Shown here: positions 1 through 6,933 of the stretch, piece after piece | Layout: every line of letters begins with the position of its first letter | How positions within the stretch are numbered: the stretch's first letter is position 1 | NCBI GenBank assembly: GCA_033764095.1 | Contig: JANRJF010000011.1 | Span: forward strand, 1-16,279 | Source of the DNA: JBDTMT01 sp033764095 | GTDB lineage: Bacteria > Desulfobacterota > Binatia > HRBIN30 > CADEER01 | DNA: 16,279 nucleotides | Direction of reading: 5' to 3' | The notes under the pieces: model-generated | Told to the model about the DNA's origin: nothing | Seen by the model: the letters and a program-made list of their open reading frames with translations, nothing else | Databases searched by the model: none | Program-made: the position numbers and the translations under genes

Positions 1-103
1 AGCTGAACGCGATGGCGCCGCGCTCGCGCCCCTTCTTGAGCATCGTCGCCTCGATCACCGAGGCGAAGAACTCCGGAAAGAGGGTGACGACGTGGAAGTG
101 CAT
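1..103 (-). CDS. trmD: tRNA (guanine-N1)-methyltransferase, N-terminal fragment
   Basis: TrmD methylates G37 at N1, next to the anticodon of tRNAs reading CNN codons, using S-adenosylmethionine, and so prevents +1 frameshifting. Only the first 34 codons are in the window; the rest lies beyond position 1. The visible start MHFHVVTLFPEFFASVIEAT matches the family opening (M-x-F-x-V-x-T-L-F-P-E-F/M-F), followed by KKGRERGAI, where the family has a basic 'ARxxG' stretch. ATG at 103-101 is the only sensible start. The gene lies last in the visible order ffh-rpsP-khpA-rimM-trmD, the usual bacterial arrangement, which strengthens the call. The 72-base gap from rimM is longer than other gaps in this operon and is filled by an inverted-repeat element. 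Identity is confident although the fragment is short. Confidence 0.9.
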   Translation of the reverse strand, partial: MHFHVVTLFPEFFASVIEATMLKKGRERGAIAFS

Positions 104-113
104 CCGGACCAGA

Positions 114-216
114 GAAACCACAGATGAACGCGGATAGACACAGACTCAGGATTCACCCGGAGGCGCGAGATTCTCCTATCCCTTTCCGCTCCGCGCCTCC
201 GGGCCTCCCTGTGAAT
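114..216. repeat. Inverted-repeat element spanning the rimM stop codon
   Basis: A perfect 12-base inverted repeat, CCCGGAGGCGCG at 156-167 and CGCGCCTCCGGG at 192-203, is enclosed by outer arms ATTCAC (151-156) and GTGAAT (211-216). The rimM stop (178-176) lies in the loop, so the element encodes about the last 12 residues of RimM. Next to it, 114-150 holds ACCACAGATGAACGCGGAT and related GGAT/CACAGA units. These resemble one arm of the ACGGATTACACGGAT-type palindromes at 6749 and 12352. The element separates rimM from trmD and could be a processing site, an attenuator or a REP-like mobile sequence; which of these is inference. Confidence 0.7.
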
Positions 217-784
217 CGTCGTCTTCGGCCTCCAACAACCCGGGCAGCGGATGGATGACGACGCGGCGGGCGGCGACGTCGAGGCTGGCGATGACGTCGG
301 CGATCATCGGGATCAGATGCTCGCGACCGGCGCCGCGCACCACCAACACGTCGGTGCTCGGCGCCGGCATGACCTCGTGCACGGTGCCGACCGCTACGCC
401 GCTGGTGGTCTCGACCGCACAACCGAGTAGGTCGGCGTGGTAGGCGGCATCCGGCCCGGCAGGCGGGAGCATGGTGCGCGGAACGGCGACGGTACAGCCG
501 ATCAGCGCCTCGGCGGCGTCGGCGTCCTCGACGGCTTCCAGGGTCAGCAGCACGAAGCGCTTGTGGCGGCGCGCGCCGCGCACGCGTCGCGTCTGGCGCT
601 GCCCGTCGCGGCCGATCAGCACGATCTCACGCGCCGCAGTCGCGAGGTCCGACTCGGGATTGTGCGGCAGCAGCCGCAGCTCGCCGCGAATCCCGTGCAG
701 ATTGACGATCGGACCGAGCTCGACCAGCGCGGCGTCGGGATCGGGCGGGAGGGCCGACCCAGCGGGTCGGCGGGGGCGCTCCAT
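176..784 (-). CDS. rimM: Ribosome maturation factor RimM
   Basis: RimM binds ribosomal protein S19 and promotes maturation of the 30S head in the cytoplasm. The 202-residue product has the RimM N-terminal barrel, beginning GPIVNLHGIRGELRL at about residues 24-38 (family pattern G-x-I-x-x-x-H-G-I-R-G-E). The link ALIGCTVAVPRTMLP follows at 93-107. The PRC-barrel domain starts at YHADLLGC (115-122) and ends near HPLPGLLE (178-185). The ATG at 784 adds about 20 N-terminal residues beyond the family core, and no strong ribosome-binding site is visible, so a later start is possible. The gene begins 12 bases after khpA and belongs to the ffh-trmD operon. Residues 191-202 (SQGGPEARSGKG) are encoded by an inverted-repeat element and are probably not part of the ancestral protein. 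Confidence 0.95.
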   Translation of the reverse strand: MERPRRPAGSALPPDPDAALVELGPIVNLHGIRGELRLLPHNPESDLATAAREIVLIGRDGQRQTRRVRGARRHKRFVLLTLEAVEDADAAEALIGCTVAVPRTMLPPAGPDAAYHADLLGCAVETTSGVAVGTVHEVMPAPSTDVLVVRGAGREHLIPMIADVIASLDVAARRVVIHPLPGLLEAEDDDSQGGPEARSGKG

Positions 785-796
785 GCGGGGCCCGGG

Positions 797-1033
797 TTAC
801 TGCTCTTCGACGATTTCGAGGACGACTTTGCGGTTGGTGCGGGACGCAGCGGCGTTGAGGATGGTGCGGATCGACTTCGCCGTGCGTCCCTGCTTGCCGA
901 TGATGCGGCCCAGATCTTCCTTCGCCACCTTCAACTCCAGGACCGAGGCCGTGTCACCCTGCGTTTCCTTGACCTCGACCGCGTCCGGGTTGTTGACCAG
1001 CTGGCGGGCTAGATACTGGACCAGTTCTTTCAT
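797..1033 (-). CDS. khpA: KH-domain RNA-binding protein KhpA
   Basis: A 78-residue single KH-domain protein of the KhpA (YlqC) family, an RNA binder that in other bacteria partners with KhpB/Jag and affects cell elongation and small-RNA stability. The KH signature LGRIIGKQGRTAKSIRTIL lies at residues 41-59, with the RNA-contacting GxxG loop GKQG at 46-49. The longer open frame reaching 1135 is not the gene: the ATG at 1033-1031 has a purine-rich GGAGAGAG just upstream and yields the family's usual length of 75-80 residues. This ATG overlaps the rpsP TGA as ATGA, a typical translational coupling. Position between rpsP and rimM is the conserved location of khpA in many bacteria. Confidence 0.94.
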   Translation of the reverse strand: MKELVQYLARQLVNNPDAVEVKETQGDTASVLELKVAKEDLGRIIGKQGRTAKSIRTILNAAASRTNRKVVLEIVEEQ

Positions 1034-1308
1034 GAACTCTCTCCGGTCGCTCCATCCGGCGCCGCCAACTGCACGCCGCTCTTCTTGATCAGCTGCTTCA
1101 CGGTCGGGCTCGGCAGCGCGCCACGCTTCAGCCACTCGGCCATGCGGTCGGCCTTGATCTCGATGCGCGACGGCTTCTGGCGGGGGTCATAGAGTCCGAG
1201 CTGCTCGAGCTTGCTGCCGTCGCCGGCGAAGCGCTTGTCGGTGACGACGATGCGGTAGAAGGGGTTTTTCTTGCCGCCGTGACGGGACAACCGAATGACT
1301 GCTGACAT
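1030..1308 (-). CDS. rpsP: 30S ribosomal protein S16
   Basis: Ribosomal protein S16, a component of the 30S body needed for early small-subunit assembly. The 92-residue protein opens with MSAVIRLSRHGGKKNPFYRI and continues VVTDKR, then LEQLGLYDPR near residues 34-43 and ADRMAEWLKRGALPSPTV near 53-70, all diagnostic of bS16. Its length is slightly above the typical 75-90 because of a polar C-terminal tail. ATG at 1308 is preceded by a TAGGAG ribosome-binding site at suitable distance. It lies 36 bases downstream of ffh and its stop overlaps the khpA start by four bases, so it is almost certainly cotranscribed with both. Confidence 0.97.
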   Translation of the reverse strand: MSAVIRLSRHGGKKNPFYRIVVTDKRFAGDGSKLEQLGLYDPRQKPSRIEIKADRMAEWLKRGALPSPTVKQLIKKSGVQLAAPDGATGESS

Positions 1309-1344
1309 GGATAAACTCCTACTCCTGGTTCAGGGGTTGGGCAA

Positions 1345-2670
1345 TCAGCCCATTCCCGGCATGCCTTTTCCGGCAAAGCGGGCGACGTGCTTCATCATCT
1401 TCTTGGTCTGCTGGAACTGCTTGAGGAACTTGTTCACATCGGCGACCGACACGCCGCTGCCGGCGGCGATGCGGCGGCGACGGCTGCCGTTGATGATCGA
1501 GGCGTCGTTGCGCTCCTGGATCGTCATCGAGTTGATGATCGCCTCGCTGCGCTTGAGCTCGGTCTCGGCCGCCGACATGTCCATCCCCTTGGTCATCTTC
1601 TTCATGCCGGGAATCATGTTCAGCAGGTCGCCCACCGCGCCCATCTTGCGCACCGTGCGCAGCTGATCGCGGAAGTCCTCCAGGGTGAACTCGTTGCGGC
1701 GCAGCTTCTTCTGCAGCGCCAGCGCCTGCTTCTCGTCGTAGGCCTGCTCGGCGCGCTCGATCAGCGTCAGCACGTCGCCCATGCCGAGGATGCGGGTCGC
1801 CATCCGGTCGGGATGGAAGACCTCCAGCGCGTCGAGCTTCTCGCCCATGCCGGCGAACAGCACCGGCGCCCCGGTGACGGCGCGCACCGACAGCGCCGCG
1901 CCGCCGCGCGCGTCGCCGTCGAGCTTGGTCATGATCACGCCGCCGAGCGGCGTGCGGGCGTGAAAGCCCTTGGCGACGTTGACCGCGTCCTGGCCGGTCA
2001 TCGCGTCGACCACCAGCACGGTCTGGTGCGGGTTGACCGCGCCGCGGATGTGCTCCAGCTCCGCCATCAGCGCGTCGTCGATCTGCAGGCGGCCGGCGGT
2101 GTCGAGCAGCACCACGTCGGCGGCGCGGTTCTTCGCCGCCTCGACGCCGGCGCGGCAGATCGCCACCGGATCGGCGTCGGCCTGCGTCGGATGCACCGGC
2201 ACGCCGATCTGCTCGCCGAGCACGGTGAGCTGCTCGATCGCGGCCGGCCGGTAGACGTCGGCCGGCACCAGATACGGGTTGCGCTTCTTCTGCGTCACCA
2301 GCCAGTTGGCCAGCTTCGCCGCGGTGGTCGTCTTGCCGGCACCGTTGAGGCCGACCAGCATCACCACCACCGGCGGCGTCGCTGCCAGGTTGAGCTCGAC
2401 CGCCTGGCCGCCCATCAACTGGGTCAGCTCGCCGCGCACGATCTTGATGAAGTGCTGCTCTGGCGTGAGGCTGGCCAGCACCTCCTGGCCGAGCGCCTGG
2501 GTGCGGACCCGCTCGGTGAAGTCGCGCACGACGTCGAGTTGCACGTCGGCCTCGAGCAGCGCCAGGCGCACCTCGCGGACCGCGTCCTCGATGTTGCGCT
2601 CGCTGATCTTACCGTGCCCGCGCAGCCGTTTGACGGTCTGTTCGAGCTTGTCGCTGAGCGAATCGAACAT
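1345..2670 (-). CDS. ffh: Signal recognition particle protein Ffh (SRP54)
   Basis: Ffh is the GTPase of the bacterial signal recognition particle. It binds 4.5S RNA and signal sequences of nascent inner-membrane proteins and delivers them to FtsY. The 441-residue protein shows the N-domain helical bundle (about 1-95), the G domain with P-loop GLNGAGKT (107-114), DTAGR (190-194) and TKLD (248-251) followed by GDARGGAAL, and the methionine-rich M domain (about 305-435) with NMIPGMKKM and the RNA-binding SRRRRIAAGSG (396-406). The tail is KGMPGMG. Length is near the family norm of about 450. ATG at 2670 gives the expected MFDSLSDKL start. It is the first gene of the minus-strand translation operon. 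The 4.5S RNA gene is not recognised in the window. Confidence 0.98.
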   Translation of the reverse strand: MFDSLSDKLEQTVKRLRGHGKISERNIEDAVREVRLALLEADVQLDVVRDFTERVRTQALGQEVLASLTPEQHFIKIVRGELTQLMGGQAVELNLAATPPVVVMLVGLNGAGKTTTAAKLANWLVTQKKRNPYLVPADVYRPAAIEQLTVLGEQIGVPVHPTQADADPVAICRAGVEAAKNRAADVVLLDTAGRLQIDDALMAELEHIRGAVNPHQTVLVVDAMTGQDAVNVAKGFHARTPLGGVIMTKLDGDARGGAALSVRAVTGAPVLFAGMGEKLDALEVFHPDRMATRILGMGDVLTLIERAEQAYDEKQALALQKKLRRNEFTLEDFRDQLRTVRKMGAVGDLLNMIPGMKKMTKGMDMSAAETELKRSEAIINSMTIQERNDASIINGSRRRRIAAGSGVSVADVNKFLKQFQQTKKMMKHVARFAGKGMPGMG

Positions 2671-2708
2671 GCAGGGGTGATGGGCCGCCCGGGACGGGCG
2701 AAACCCGT

Positions 2709-2738
2709 TACCTACTAGAACGTTGTTGGCCAGGTCAA
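2709..2738 (-). promoter_or_regulatory. Candidate sigma-70-like promoter for the ffh operon
   Basis: On the minus strand TTGACC (2738-2733) matches five of six bases of the -35 consensus. After an 18-base gap comes TAGGTA (2714-2709), a poor -10 match; TAGTAG at 15 bases is an alternative. It sits about 40 bases upstream of the ffh start and is followed by a small hairpin ACGGG-TTTCG-CCCGT. The -35 is good and the -10 weak, so this is tentative. Confidence 0.3.
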
Positions 2739-2839
2739 TGCGGCCGGGATGGTCGCCCGAGGCGGGTCCGATCGATGCGGATGGACGCGCCGCGGCCGTG
2801 CGCGCGCCGGACCGGGCTGCTCCGGCTCGTCACCACCCC

Positions 2840-2883
2840 GGGCGCGCCAGGAGGCGCGCCCCTGCAACCAGGGTGGGCGCGCC
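2840..2883 (-). terminator. Alternative GC hairpins after the coiled-coil gene
   Basis: The palindromic 8-mer GGCGCGCC occurs three times in 44 bases. GGGCGCGCC (2840-2848) and GGCGCGCCC (2853-2861) form a perfect 9-bp stem with a 4-base loop. The same middle copy can instead pair with GGGCGCGCC at 2875-2883, extended by CCCTG/CAGGG around a CAAC loop (2860-2873). Both lie 12-55 bases past the stop of the minus-strand gene at 2895. There is no T tract, so intrinsic termination is uncertain. Confidence 0.45.
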
Positions 2884-2894
2884 GCGGCGCTCGG

Positions 2895-3212
2895 TTATTG
2901 AGCTTCCTTGGCAGCCGCGGCGGCGAGCTTGGCGCGGGCGTCGTTGAGCTGCTGCTCGAGCTCTTTCTTGTCGCGCTCGATCAGGGTGATGCGGCTGCGC
3001 TCGGTGTCGCGTTCCTTGACCAGGCTCTGGGTGCGGTCGGTGAGCTCGTCGACCTTCTCCTGCAGCGCCGCGGCCTGCCCCCAGAGCTGGTAGCCGACGA
3101 ACAACCCGGCGAAGAAGAACACCAGCATGACGACGCCGCGTTGGGCGAAGGTCCAGATCTTGTCGCGGAGGGCTTCGGCCTCGGACTCCGGTTCGATGCG
3201 CGTCGTCTGCAT
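2895..3212 (-). CDS. Small single-pass membrane protein with coiled coil
   Basis: A 105-residue protein I cannot assign to a named family. It has a charged N-terminus (MQTTRIEPESEAEALRDKIW), one hydrophobic helix at about residues 26-44 (GVVMLVFFFAGLFVGYQLW), and a long charged segment at about 46-98 with heptad-like hydrophobic spacing (LQEKVDEL, LVKERDTERSRITLIERDKKEL), ending in an Ala/Lys tail. The layout suggests a membrane-anchored coiled coil, comparable in plan with FtsB- or LapA-like small proteins but without their clear signatures. ATG at 3212 is preceded by an AAGGGGG ribosome-binding site. It is on the ffh strand but separated from ffh by 224 bases and a strong hairpin, so it is probably a separate transcript. 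Coding status is supported by the ordered domain plan and the ribosome-binding site. Confidence 0.75.
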   Translation of the reverse strand: MQTTRIEPESEAEALRDKIWTFAQRGVVMLVFFFAGLFVGYQLWGQAAALQEKVDELTDRTQSLVKERDTERSRITLIERDKKELEQQLNDARAKLAAAAAKEAQ

Positions 3213-3458
3213 GGACTTGCCCCCTTCGTGCGTGCGGTGGGAAACGCGAACGGCCGGCGCTTAGCACAGGTTTCCGTTGGCTGGGAAGCGGCGCCCGCTA
3301 CGACCAACCACTGCGCATGGATCCCCGCACCGGCATCGTCGCTGCGTCGACGCCGGCACCGCGTTGACGACGCTCCGGCGACTGTATCGCCGCCGATTCA
3401 CACACCATGTGGCAGGGCGACGACAGGCACCGCGATTGCTGAAGCCGGAGCCACGCTT

Positions 3459-4019
3459 ATGATTCGCGAGGCCGAAGCGATCGTCCGCAAGCAGCGGTTC
3501 CTCCTCTGCCGCTATGGGCTCATCCTGGTCACCGGCGCGGTGGGATTCCTGGAAACCGCGCAGGGCTCGCCGGCGCCGATCGCGGCACTGGTCGGACTGG
3601 CGATCGTCTCGAACCTGTTTCTCGGCAGCGTACCGCCGTTCAACTTCTTCGACGCCGGCATGCAGGCGCCGATCCTGGTCACCGACACCGCCATGGTGTC
3701 GGCGGTCCTGCTGGTCTCGCGCGCCAGCCAGGAGTTCTTCCTGTTCTTCTTCTTCGTGCTGATCATGGCGGCCAAGATCGAGAACCTGGTGGCGCTGGTG
3801 TTCGGCGCCGGCGCCATCGGCGTGCTCAGCTTGCTGTTCACCGATCTGCAGGGCGGCTGGATGAGCCCGCTGCTGATGCGCATCCCGTTCCTGTTCGCTG
3901 CCGCGCTGTTCTACGGCTACGTCGTGCTGCCCGAGCGCACCGGCCAGATGACGCCGCTGACGCGCAGCACCGTGGTCAAAATGCCGCGCCCGCCAACCAA
4001 GGCGCGCATCGCCGCGTAA
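3459..4019 (+). CDS. Polytopic membrane protein resembling a sensor input domain
   Basis: A 186-residue integral membrane protein with about six hydrophobic segments (roughly 18-32, 37-56, 70-88, 92-104, 107-126, 138-155). The final helix IPFLFAAALFYGYVVLPER resembles the helix that leads into the cytoplasmic output domain of multi-pass histidine kinases and GGDEF proteins. Here, however, the protein ends about 25 residues later with a basic tail and no kinase, PAS or GGDEF domain. No catalytic motif is visible, so function is unknown. The open frame extends upstream to 2775, but the hydrophobic protein begins at ATG 3459, which has GGAG eight bases before it; the upstream part lies antisense to the coiled-coil gene. 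Divergent from the gene at 2895, with a 246-base spacer in which I see no clear promoter. A repeat element begins six bases after the stop. Confidence 0.8.
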   Translation: MIREAEAIVRKQRFLLCRYGLILVTGAVGFLETAQGSPAPIAALVGLAIVSNLFLGSVPPFNFFDAGMQAPILVTDTAMVSAVLLVSRASQEFFLFFFFVLIMAAKIENLVALVFGAGAIGVLSLLFTDLQGGWMSPLLMRIPFLFAAALFYGYVVLPERTGQMTPLTRSTVVKMPRPPTKARIAA

Positions 4020-4024
4020 CGGCA

Positions 4025-4158
4025 GTAGCGCGGGCCTCCGTGCCCGCATCCGAGGTCGACGACCCGCAGCGCCGGCGGGTTGACGAGGAACCACTCATCC
4101 CCGCGCAGGCGATTCATATCGTCGAACTGGGTAGCGGGCGCGAAGGCCCGCGCTACCC
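4025..4158. repeat. Composite inverted repeat between two plus-strand genes
   Basis: Arms TAGCGCGGGCCTCCGTGCCC (starting 4026) and the reverse-complementary copy at 4134-4155 match at 20 of 22 positions. Each arm is itself a GCGGGC/GCCCGC hairpin, and the right one extends to GGGTAGC...GCTACCC. About 85 bases lie between the arms. The element starts six bases after one stop and ends about 60 bases before the next start. It may act as a terminator or REP/MITE-like element; no transposase is nearby. Confidence 0.7.
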
Positions 4159-4220
4159 GTTTCGACTTGCCCGACCCATCGCGCGCCCGGTACTGTCCGA
4201 GCTTTGCGTGAGGGTTGGGA

Positions 4221-5531
4221 GTGTCTGACAAGACTTCGCCGCTGGCGTGGCCGGCGCTCGGAATCGCGGCCGTCGCGTTCGCAGTCCTGACCTACGACGC
4301 CTGGCTGGGGCGACTCGGCTTCGTCGGCCTCGCCTGGCTGTCGGCCGCCGGCATCGCCTTCTGGTTCGGCCGTCGCGGCCTGGCCGGCGGCACCCGACAG
4401 CGCGCCGACCTGATCGCCAAGCTGCTCTTCACCATCGTCGGCATGATCGCGCTGCTACGCCATCCGGTGCCGGTTGGCGACGGCCAGGAGCTGCCGATCT
4501 ACGACGCGATCATCCAGTACCTGCCGTACGTCGACACCCGGATGTTCGTCATCTTCGGGCTGCTGGCGATGCTGATCAAAGCCGTCGGCGTGGTGTCGTC
4601 CGCCTACGGCTGGCACCTGCTGCTGGTCGGCCAGGGCGTGCGCTATCCGTTCTGGTCGGCGATCATGACCGCCTTCCTGATCGGCCGCTTCATCGGCACC
4701 TTTCTGCCCAGCACCATCGGCCTCGACGGCTACACGCTCTACGAGGCCGGCCGCTACTCGAACCAGTGGTCGCGCGCCGTCACCGCCAAGGCGCTGGAGA
4801 AGCTGATCGGCGTCACCGGCCTGTTCCTCGGCATGGTGCTGACGCTGCCGTGGGGCTACCAGGTGCTGGTCGACGTCAGCAGCCACCTCGACCGCCCCGG
4901 CACCGCGCCGCTGTTCGCCGCGCTGATCGCGCTGATCGGCGGCGGCGTCTCGCTCGGCGTCGTGTTGATCCTGGTCTGGCCGCGCCTGCTCACCACCCTG
5001 CTCATCCACTTCGGCCGCCTGCTGCCGGGCGGCGTGCGCGCCAAGCTGGAGAACCTGACGCGCGCCGTCGGCGCCTACCACGGCCAGATCGGCCTGCTGT
5101 TCGCGGTCCTGTTCGCCAAGTTCGTCACCCACTTCACCACCGCGGTGGTCTACTACTTCACCGCCCTGGCGATCGGCGTAGTGGGCGCGCAGTTCTGGCC
5201 GATCGTCTTCGGCTCGACCATCCAGATCTTCGGCACCATCCTGGCGCCGACCATCGCTGGCGAGGGCGCGCGCGAGGCATTCCAGGCGCTGCTGCTGTCG
5301 AAGCACCTCGGCGGCGTCGCGCAGGCGGTGCTGTCGGCGGCGCTCGGCTTCATCGCGGCGGAGGCGGCGACGCTGTGGGGTGGCCTGTTCATGCTGGTGC
5401 GCAAGCCCGGCTGGCGTCCGGCGTTCACGGTGGTCGACGGCCAGCAGGTCGACTACGCCTGGATCGACGACAGCGAGCCGGTCGACCTGAGCGACGCGGC
5501 GAAGATGGCCGCCGCGTCCGCCGGCCGCTAG
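4221..5531 (+). CDS. Flippase-like integral membrane protein (LPG synthase TM family)
   Basis: A 436-residue polytopic protein of the lysylphosphatidylglycerol-synthase transmembrane (UPF0104/AglD-like) superfamily, whose members are thought to move or modify lipids in the cytoplasmic membrane. Many hydrophobic helices cover about residues 8-50 and 108-395. Family signatures are RFIGTFLPSTIGLDG (156-170), corresponding to the R-x-x-G-x-x-x-P-x-x-x-G-x-D block, and LAPTIAGEGAREAF (341-354), corresponding to the P-x-x-x-G-x-x-E block. There is no C-terminal MprF-type aminoacyl-transfer domain, so it is not a full lysyl-PG synthase. GTG at 4221 is preferred over TTG at 4215 because AGGG (4211-4214) is then correctly spaced. 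The P450 gene follows after 13 bases, implying cotranscription. The substrate is unknown; a lipid or polyprenyl-linked compound is plausible. Confidence 0.88.
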   Translation: MSDKTSPLAWPALGIAAVAFAVLTYDAWLGRLGFVGLAWLSAAGIAFWFGRRGLAGGTRQRADLIAKLLFTIVGMIALLRHPVPVGDGQELPIYDAIIQYLPYVDTRMFVIFGLLAMLIKAVGVVSSAYGWHLLLVGQGVRYPFWSAIMTAFLIGRFIGTFLPSTIGLDGYTLYEAGRYSNQWSRAVTAKALEKLIGVTGLFLGMVLTLPWGYQVLVDVSSHLDRPGTAPLFAALIALIGGGVSLGVVLILVWPRLLTTLLIHFGRLLPGGVRAKLENLTRAVGAYHGQIGLLFAVLFAKFVTHFTTAVVYYFTALAIGVVGAQFWPIVFGSTIQIFGTILAPTIAGEGAREAFQALLLSKHLGGVAQAVLSAALGFIAAEAATLWGGLFMLVRKPGWRPAFTVVDGQQVDYAWIDDSEPVDLSDAAKMAAASAGR

Positions 5532-5544
5532 CAGCGAAGGCGCC

Positions 5545-6747
5545 ATGCCGGTCTTCCCGACCCGCGACGACATCCACCTGCTCGACGGCCAGTTCTACGC
5601 CGGCGATCCGTTCCCCCACTACGCCTGGATGCGCGAGCACGCGCCGGTGTTCTGGGACGCGCAGAGCCAGCTCTGGGCGGTCACCCGGCACGCCGACGTG
5701 ATGCAGCTGTCGAAGCGGCCGGACGTCTTCTGCAGCCGCCACAGCAGCCGCCCCGATGCGCCGGCGATCCCGTCGATGATCAACCTCGACGACCCCGAGC
5801 ACCGCCAGCGCCGCGCGCTGGTCAGCAAGGGCTTCACGCCGCGCCGCGTGCAGGACCACGAGCCGCGCATCCGCGCCATCTGCGCCGGCCTGCTCGAGCG
5901 CGCGCGCGAGCGGCAGCGCTTCGACTTCGTCCACGACGTCGCCGCGCCGCTGCCGATGATCGTCATCGGCGACCTGCTCGGCATCGAGGAGGCCGACCAC
6001 GACCGCCTGCTGCGCTGGTCGGACGACCTCATCTGCGGCCTCTCCGCCACCGCGCCGGTCGAGCTGATGCTGAAGGCCGGCCAGGCCTTCGAGGAGTACG
6101 CCGAGTACCACCGCCACGTCGTCGCCGCCCGCCGCGCCACGCCGCGCGGCGACGACCTGATGAGCGTGCTGGTGCACGCCGAGATCGACGGCGAGCGGCT
6201 CGACGACGAAGCGCTGCTGCAGGAGTCGCTGCTCATCCTGGTCGGCGGCGACGAGACCACCCGCCACGTCATCAGCGGCGGCATGCACGCGCTGCTGCGC
6301 AACCCCGACCAACTGCGCCGCCTGAGCGAGAACCCCGCCGGCGTGCCGCGCGCGGTCGAGGAGATGCTGCGCTGGGTGTCGCCGATCCAGAACATGAACC
6401 GCACCGCGGCGCAGGACGTCGTCCTGCACGGCGAGACGATCCACGCCGGCGACAAGGTGATCCTGCTCTACCCCGCGGCCAATCGCGATGCCGCGGTGTT
6501 CCGCGACCCCGAGCGCTTCGATGCGGCGCGCGACCCCAACCCGCACGTCGCCTTCGGCGGCTACGGCGCCCACTTCTGCCTCGGCGCCAGCCTTGCCCGC
6601 CTGGAGATGCGGGTGATGTTCGAGGAGCTCGTGCAGCGCCTGCCCAATCTCGCGCTCGCCTCGGACGAGCCGCCGCCGTTGCGGCCGTCGAACTTCATCG
6701 TCGGCATCGAGTCGCTGCCGGTCGTCGTCTCGTCGCGAGCGGCTTGA
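5545..6747 (+). CDS. Cytochrome P450, CYP142-like
   Basis: A 400-residue soluble bacterial cytochrome P450, which uses electrons from a ferredoxin or flavodoxin to insert one oxygen atom into a substrate. The I-helix motif is GGDETT (234-239), the K-helix ExxR is EMLR (273-276), and the haem loop is FGGYGAHFCLG (337-347) with thiolate ligand Cys345. INLDDPEHRQRR (79-90), the run ILVGGDETTRHVISGG and the tail LRPSNFIVGIESLPV are very close to what I recall of CYP142/CYP125-type enzymes, which oxidise the terminal carbon of sterol side chains in actinobacteria. Substrate assignment is inferred from family resemblance. ATG at 5545 has GAAGG upstream. No redox-partner gene is present in the window. 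A palindromic element starts two bases after the stop. Confidence 0.93.
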   Translation: MPVFPTRDDIHLLDGQFYAGDPFPHYAWMREHAPVFWDAQSQLWAVTRHADVMQLSKRPDVFCSRHSSRPDAPAIPSMINLDDPEHRQRRALVSKGFTPRRVQDHEPRIRAICAGLLERARERQRFDFVHDVAAPLPMIVIGDLLGIEEADHDRLLRWSDDLICGLSATAPVELMLKAGQAFEEYAEYHRHVVAARRATPRGDDLMSVLVHAEIDGERLDDEALLQESLLILVGGDETTRHVISGGMHALLRNPDQLRRLSENPAGVPRAVEEMLRWVSPIQNMNRTAAQDVVLHGETIHAGDKVILLYPAANRDAAVFRDPERFDAARDPNPHVAFGGYGAHFCLGASLARLEMRVMFEELVQRLPNLALASDEPPPLRPSNFIVGIESLPVVVSSRAA

Positions 6748-6748
6748 G

Positions 6749-6867
6749 TCACGGATTACGCGGACTTGTTTCAGGATTTCACGGACCCAACTCCCCCCCA
6801 AGAGACATCAAACAAACTTCCACGCACTATCGGTGAAATCCTCGAACTGACTCCGTGTAATCCGTGA
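6749..6867. repeat. ACGGATTAC-type long palindrome, copy 1
   Basis: The left arm begins TCACGGATTACGCGGAC at 6749 and the right arm ends TCCGTGTAATCCGTGA at 6867. The reverse complement of the right arm, TCACGGATTACACGGAG, aligns with the left over about 34 bases with a few mismatches, including the shared inner block AGGATTTCA. The centre (about 6787-6832) is AT-richer than its surroundings. It begins two bases after the P450 stop. A second copy lies at 12352-12492. Confidence 0.85.
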
Positions 6868-6933
6868 TCGAAGCGGTCCGCTCGGAACACGGAACATTTC
6901 ACCCGACGCGAGCATCTCAGCGCGGCAACCGCT

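Noticed and set aside
1387..2718. A 443-codon plus-strand open frame opposite ffh.
   Set aside because: Its composition is His/Arg/Val-rich with no domain pattern, as expected for the antisense of a GC-rich gene; ffh on the other strand is unambiguous.
2775..3458. N-terminal extension of the membrane gene at 3459.
   Set aside because: This part lies antisense to the coiled-coil gene and is low complexity; ATG 3459 has a spaced GGAG and starts the hydrophobic protein.
3917..4231. Minus-strand open frame containing VVDLGCGHGG, resembling motif I of SAM-dependent methyltransferases.
   Set aside because: The motif is encoded by the inverted-repeat element, no other methyltransferase motif follows, and the frame runs antisense into the membrane gene at 3459-4019.
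6749..6867. Possible CRISPR or direct-repeat array, because of repeated ACGGAT units.
   Set aside because: Units are in inverted arms, not regularly spaced with unique spacers, and no cas genes are present.
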